From positions 2,597,501 through 2,661,500 of the forward strand of contig NZ_FNUC01000003.1 of NCBI RefSeq assembly GCF_900106035.1: 64,000 nucleotides of DNA, given 5' to 3'. The position numbers and the translations under genes are program-made. Below the pieces are notes generated by a model. That model was not told where the DNA came from. It saw only the letters and a program-made list of their open reading frames with translations, and did not search any database. Positions 63,536 through 64,000 of this stretch are shown piece after piece (position 1 is the stretch's first letter; each line of letters starts with the position of its first letter). The stretch is from Jiangella alba (GTDB lineage: Bacteria > Actinomycetota > Actinomycetes > Jiangellales > Jiangellaceae).

Positions 63536-64000
63536 TCAGCCTCGCCTCGCCGTGACGTCGCCGACCGTGACGGTGTCGTCGCCGAAGGTCACAGCGACGT
63601 CGGGGCCCGCGCCCGCCGGGTCGGACGGCCGGAAACCGTCGCCGTCGGGCGCCAGCGGCACCGACGGCGGATCGGCGCCGACGTCGACGCCGTCGACCCC
63701 GCCCTCGGCGTTCAGCGCGTACCAGGCCAACAGCGGCCCGTCTCCGGTGTCGAGCGTGACGTACGTGCGCAGCTCGCCGTCGGCGAGGACGGTGCCGGCC
63801 GGTTCGAACCCGCCGATCGGGCCGAAGTCGTCGTCCAGCGCGGCGAGCTCCTCGCGGCCGGCGTCGGTCTGGCCCGCCAGCAGCGCCGCGACCGCCCGCT
63901 CGTGCTCGCGGACGGCGCCGGGGTCGGCCGGCGGGAACAACGCCCGGACGGCGTCGGCCCCGCGCGCGGCGATGCGCAGGCCGTCGTCGTCGCTCACCAG
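63536..64000 (-). CDS. Hypothetical protein, 5' end may lie outside the window
   Basis: At least 153 residues, ending 3 bp before the response regulator start. A GTG at 63997 could be its start, but the frame is open to the window edge. The protein is acidic, soluble, with HERAVAALLAGQTDAGREELAAL and TYVTLDTGDGPLLAWYALNAEGGVDGV; I recognise no family. Its close link suggests it is the first or second gene of the two-component operon. Confidence 0.6.
   Translation of the reverse strand: MVSDDDGLRIAARGADAVRALFPPADPGAVREHERAVAALLAGQTDAGREELAALDDDFGPIGGFEPAGTVLADGELRTYVTLDTGDGPLLAWYALNAEGGVDGVDVGADPPSVPLAPDGDGFRPSDPAGAGPDVAVTFGDDTVTVGDVTARRG

Overview
The window is very GC-rich (strong G/C at third codon positions, many GTG starts, ATGA/GTGA stop-start overlaps) and reads as chromosome from a mycelial or soil-type actinobacterium. 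The gene order alaS-ruvX-mltG-aroE-prepilin peptidase, preceded by DUF948 and DUF6167-type genes, is a conserved actinobacterial backbone block (52-57 kb). A Jiangella-like host is only a guess. The rest is accessory or metabolic DNA with many regulators, several decayed genes and several intergenic repeat families. I saw no tRNA, rRNA, CRISPR array, prophage or insertion sequence.

Layout. 0-3.7 kb: 3' part of a secreted subtilase carrying beta-propeller (Kelch) and carboxypeptidase-regulatory-like domains. 4.0-4.9 kb: small membrane protein plus winged-helix regulator behind a palindromic operator, followed by a 197-bp tandem duplication. 5.4-11.6 kb: amino-sugar locus, with a BadF-type sugar kinase divergent from rpiR-type regulator, SIS-domain isomerase and an NgcEFG-type GlcNAc/chitobiose importer that has no ATPase of its own. 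11.6-15.4 kb: MFS exporter and ABC exporter, the first behind a SoxR/MerR-type promoter. 15.4-21 kb: esterase, SRPBCC/ArsR pair, CHRD protein, SigE-family sigma factor with a membrane partner. 21-27 kb: MMPL transporter, FAD oxidoreductase, an aminotransferase remnant, DUF2236 oxygenase, methyltransferase, then a four-copy intergenic repeat. 27.7-32.7 kb: TetR regulator, two VOC proteins with matching promoters around a short UvrA-like ATPase, and an orphan betaine-type binding lipoprotein. 32.8-39.4 kb: truncated HxlR regulator head-to-head with a beta-hydroxyacid-dehydrogenase-like oxidoreductase, XRE regulator, two tandem VWA proteins whose first 658 bp are about 99% identical, and a Ser/Thr kinase. 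39.4-43.6 kb: gnd, arginine deiminase and an amino-acid antiporter. 43.7-46.7 kb: TetR regulator divergent from a DrrAB-type exporter, then a frameshifted DUF1918 gene. 46.9-49.9 kb: substrate-binding/VWA fusion, polysaccharide deacetylase and a HAD phosphatase. 50-57.6 kb: quinone oxidoreductase and the conserved alaS block. 57.8-64 kb: YdeI and VOC genes, WYL regulator, ECF41-type sigma factor with an NAD(P)-binding partner, and a two-component system.

The most interesting signals are regulatory. Two unlinked genes, the MFS exporter at 11.6 kb and the quinone oxidoreductase at 51 kb, have the same promoter architecture: TTGACC, 19-bp spacer containing a CCTCAA-N6-TTGAGG palindrome, NNGACT, then ATG 6 nt later. 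That is the layout of a MerR/SoxR-activated leaderless promoter. Two VOC genes share a second motif at identical spacing. An ECF41-type promoter sits in front of the ECF41-type sigma gene. The near-identity of the duplicated VWA domains points to recent duplication or gene conversion.
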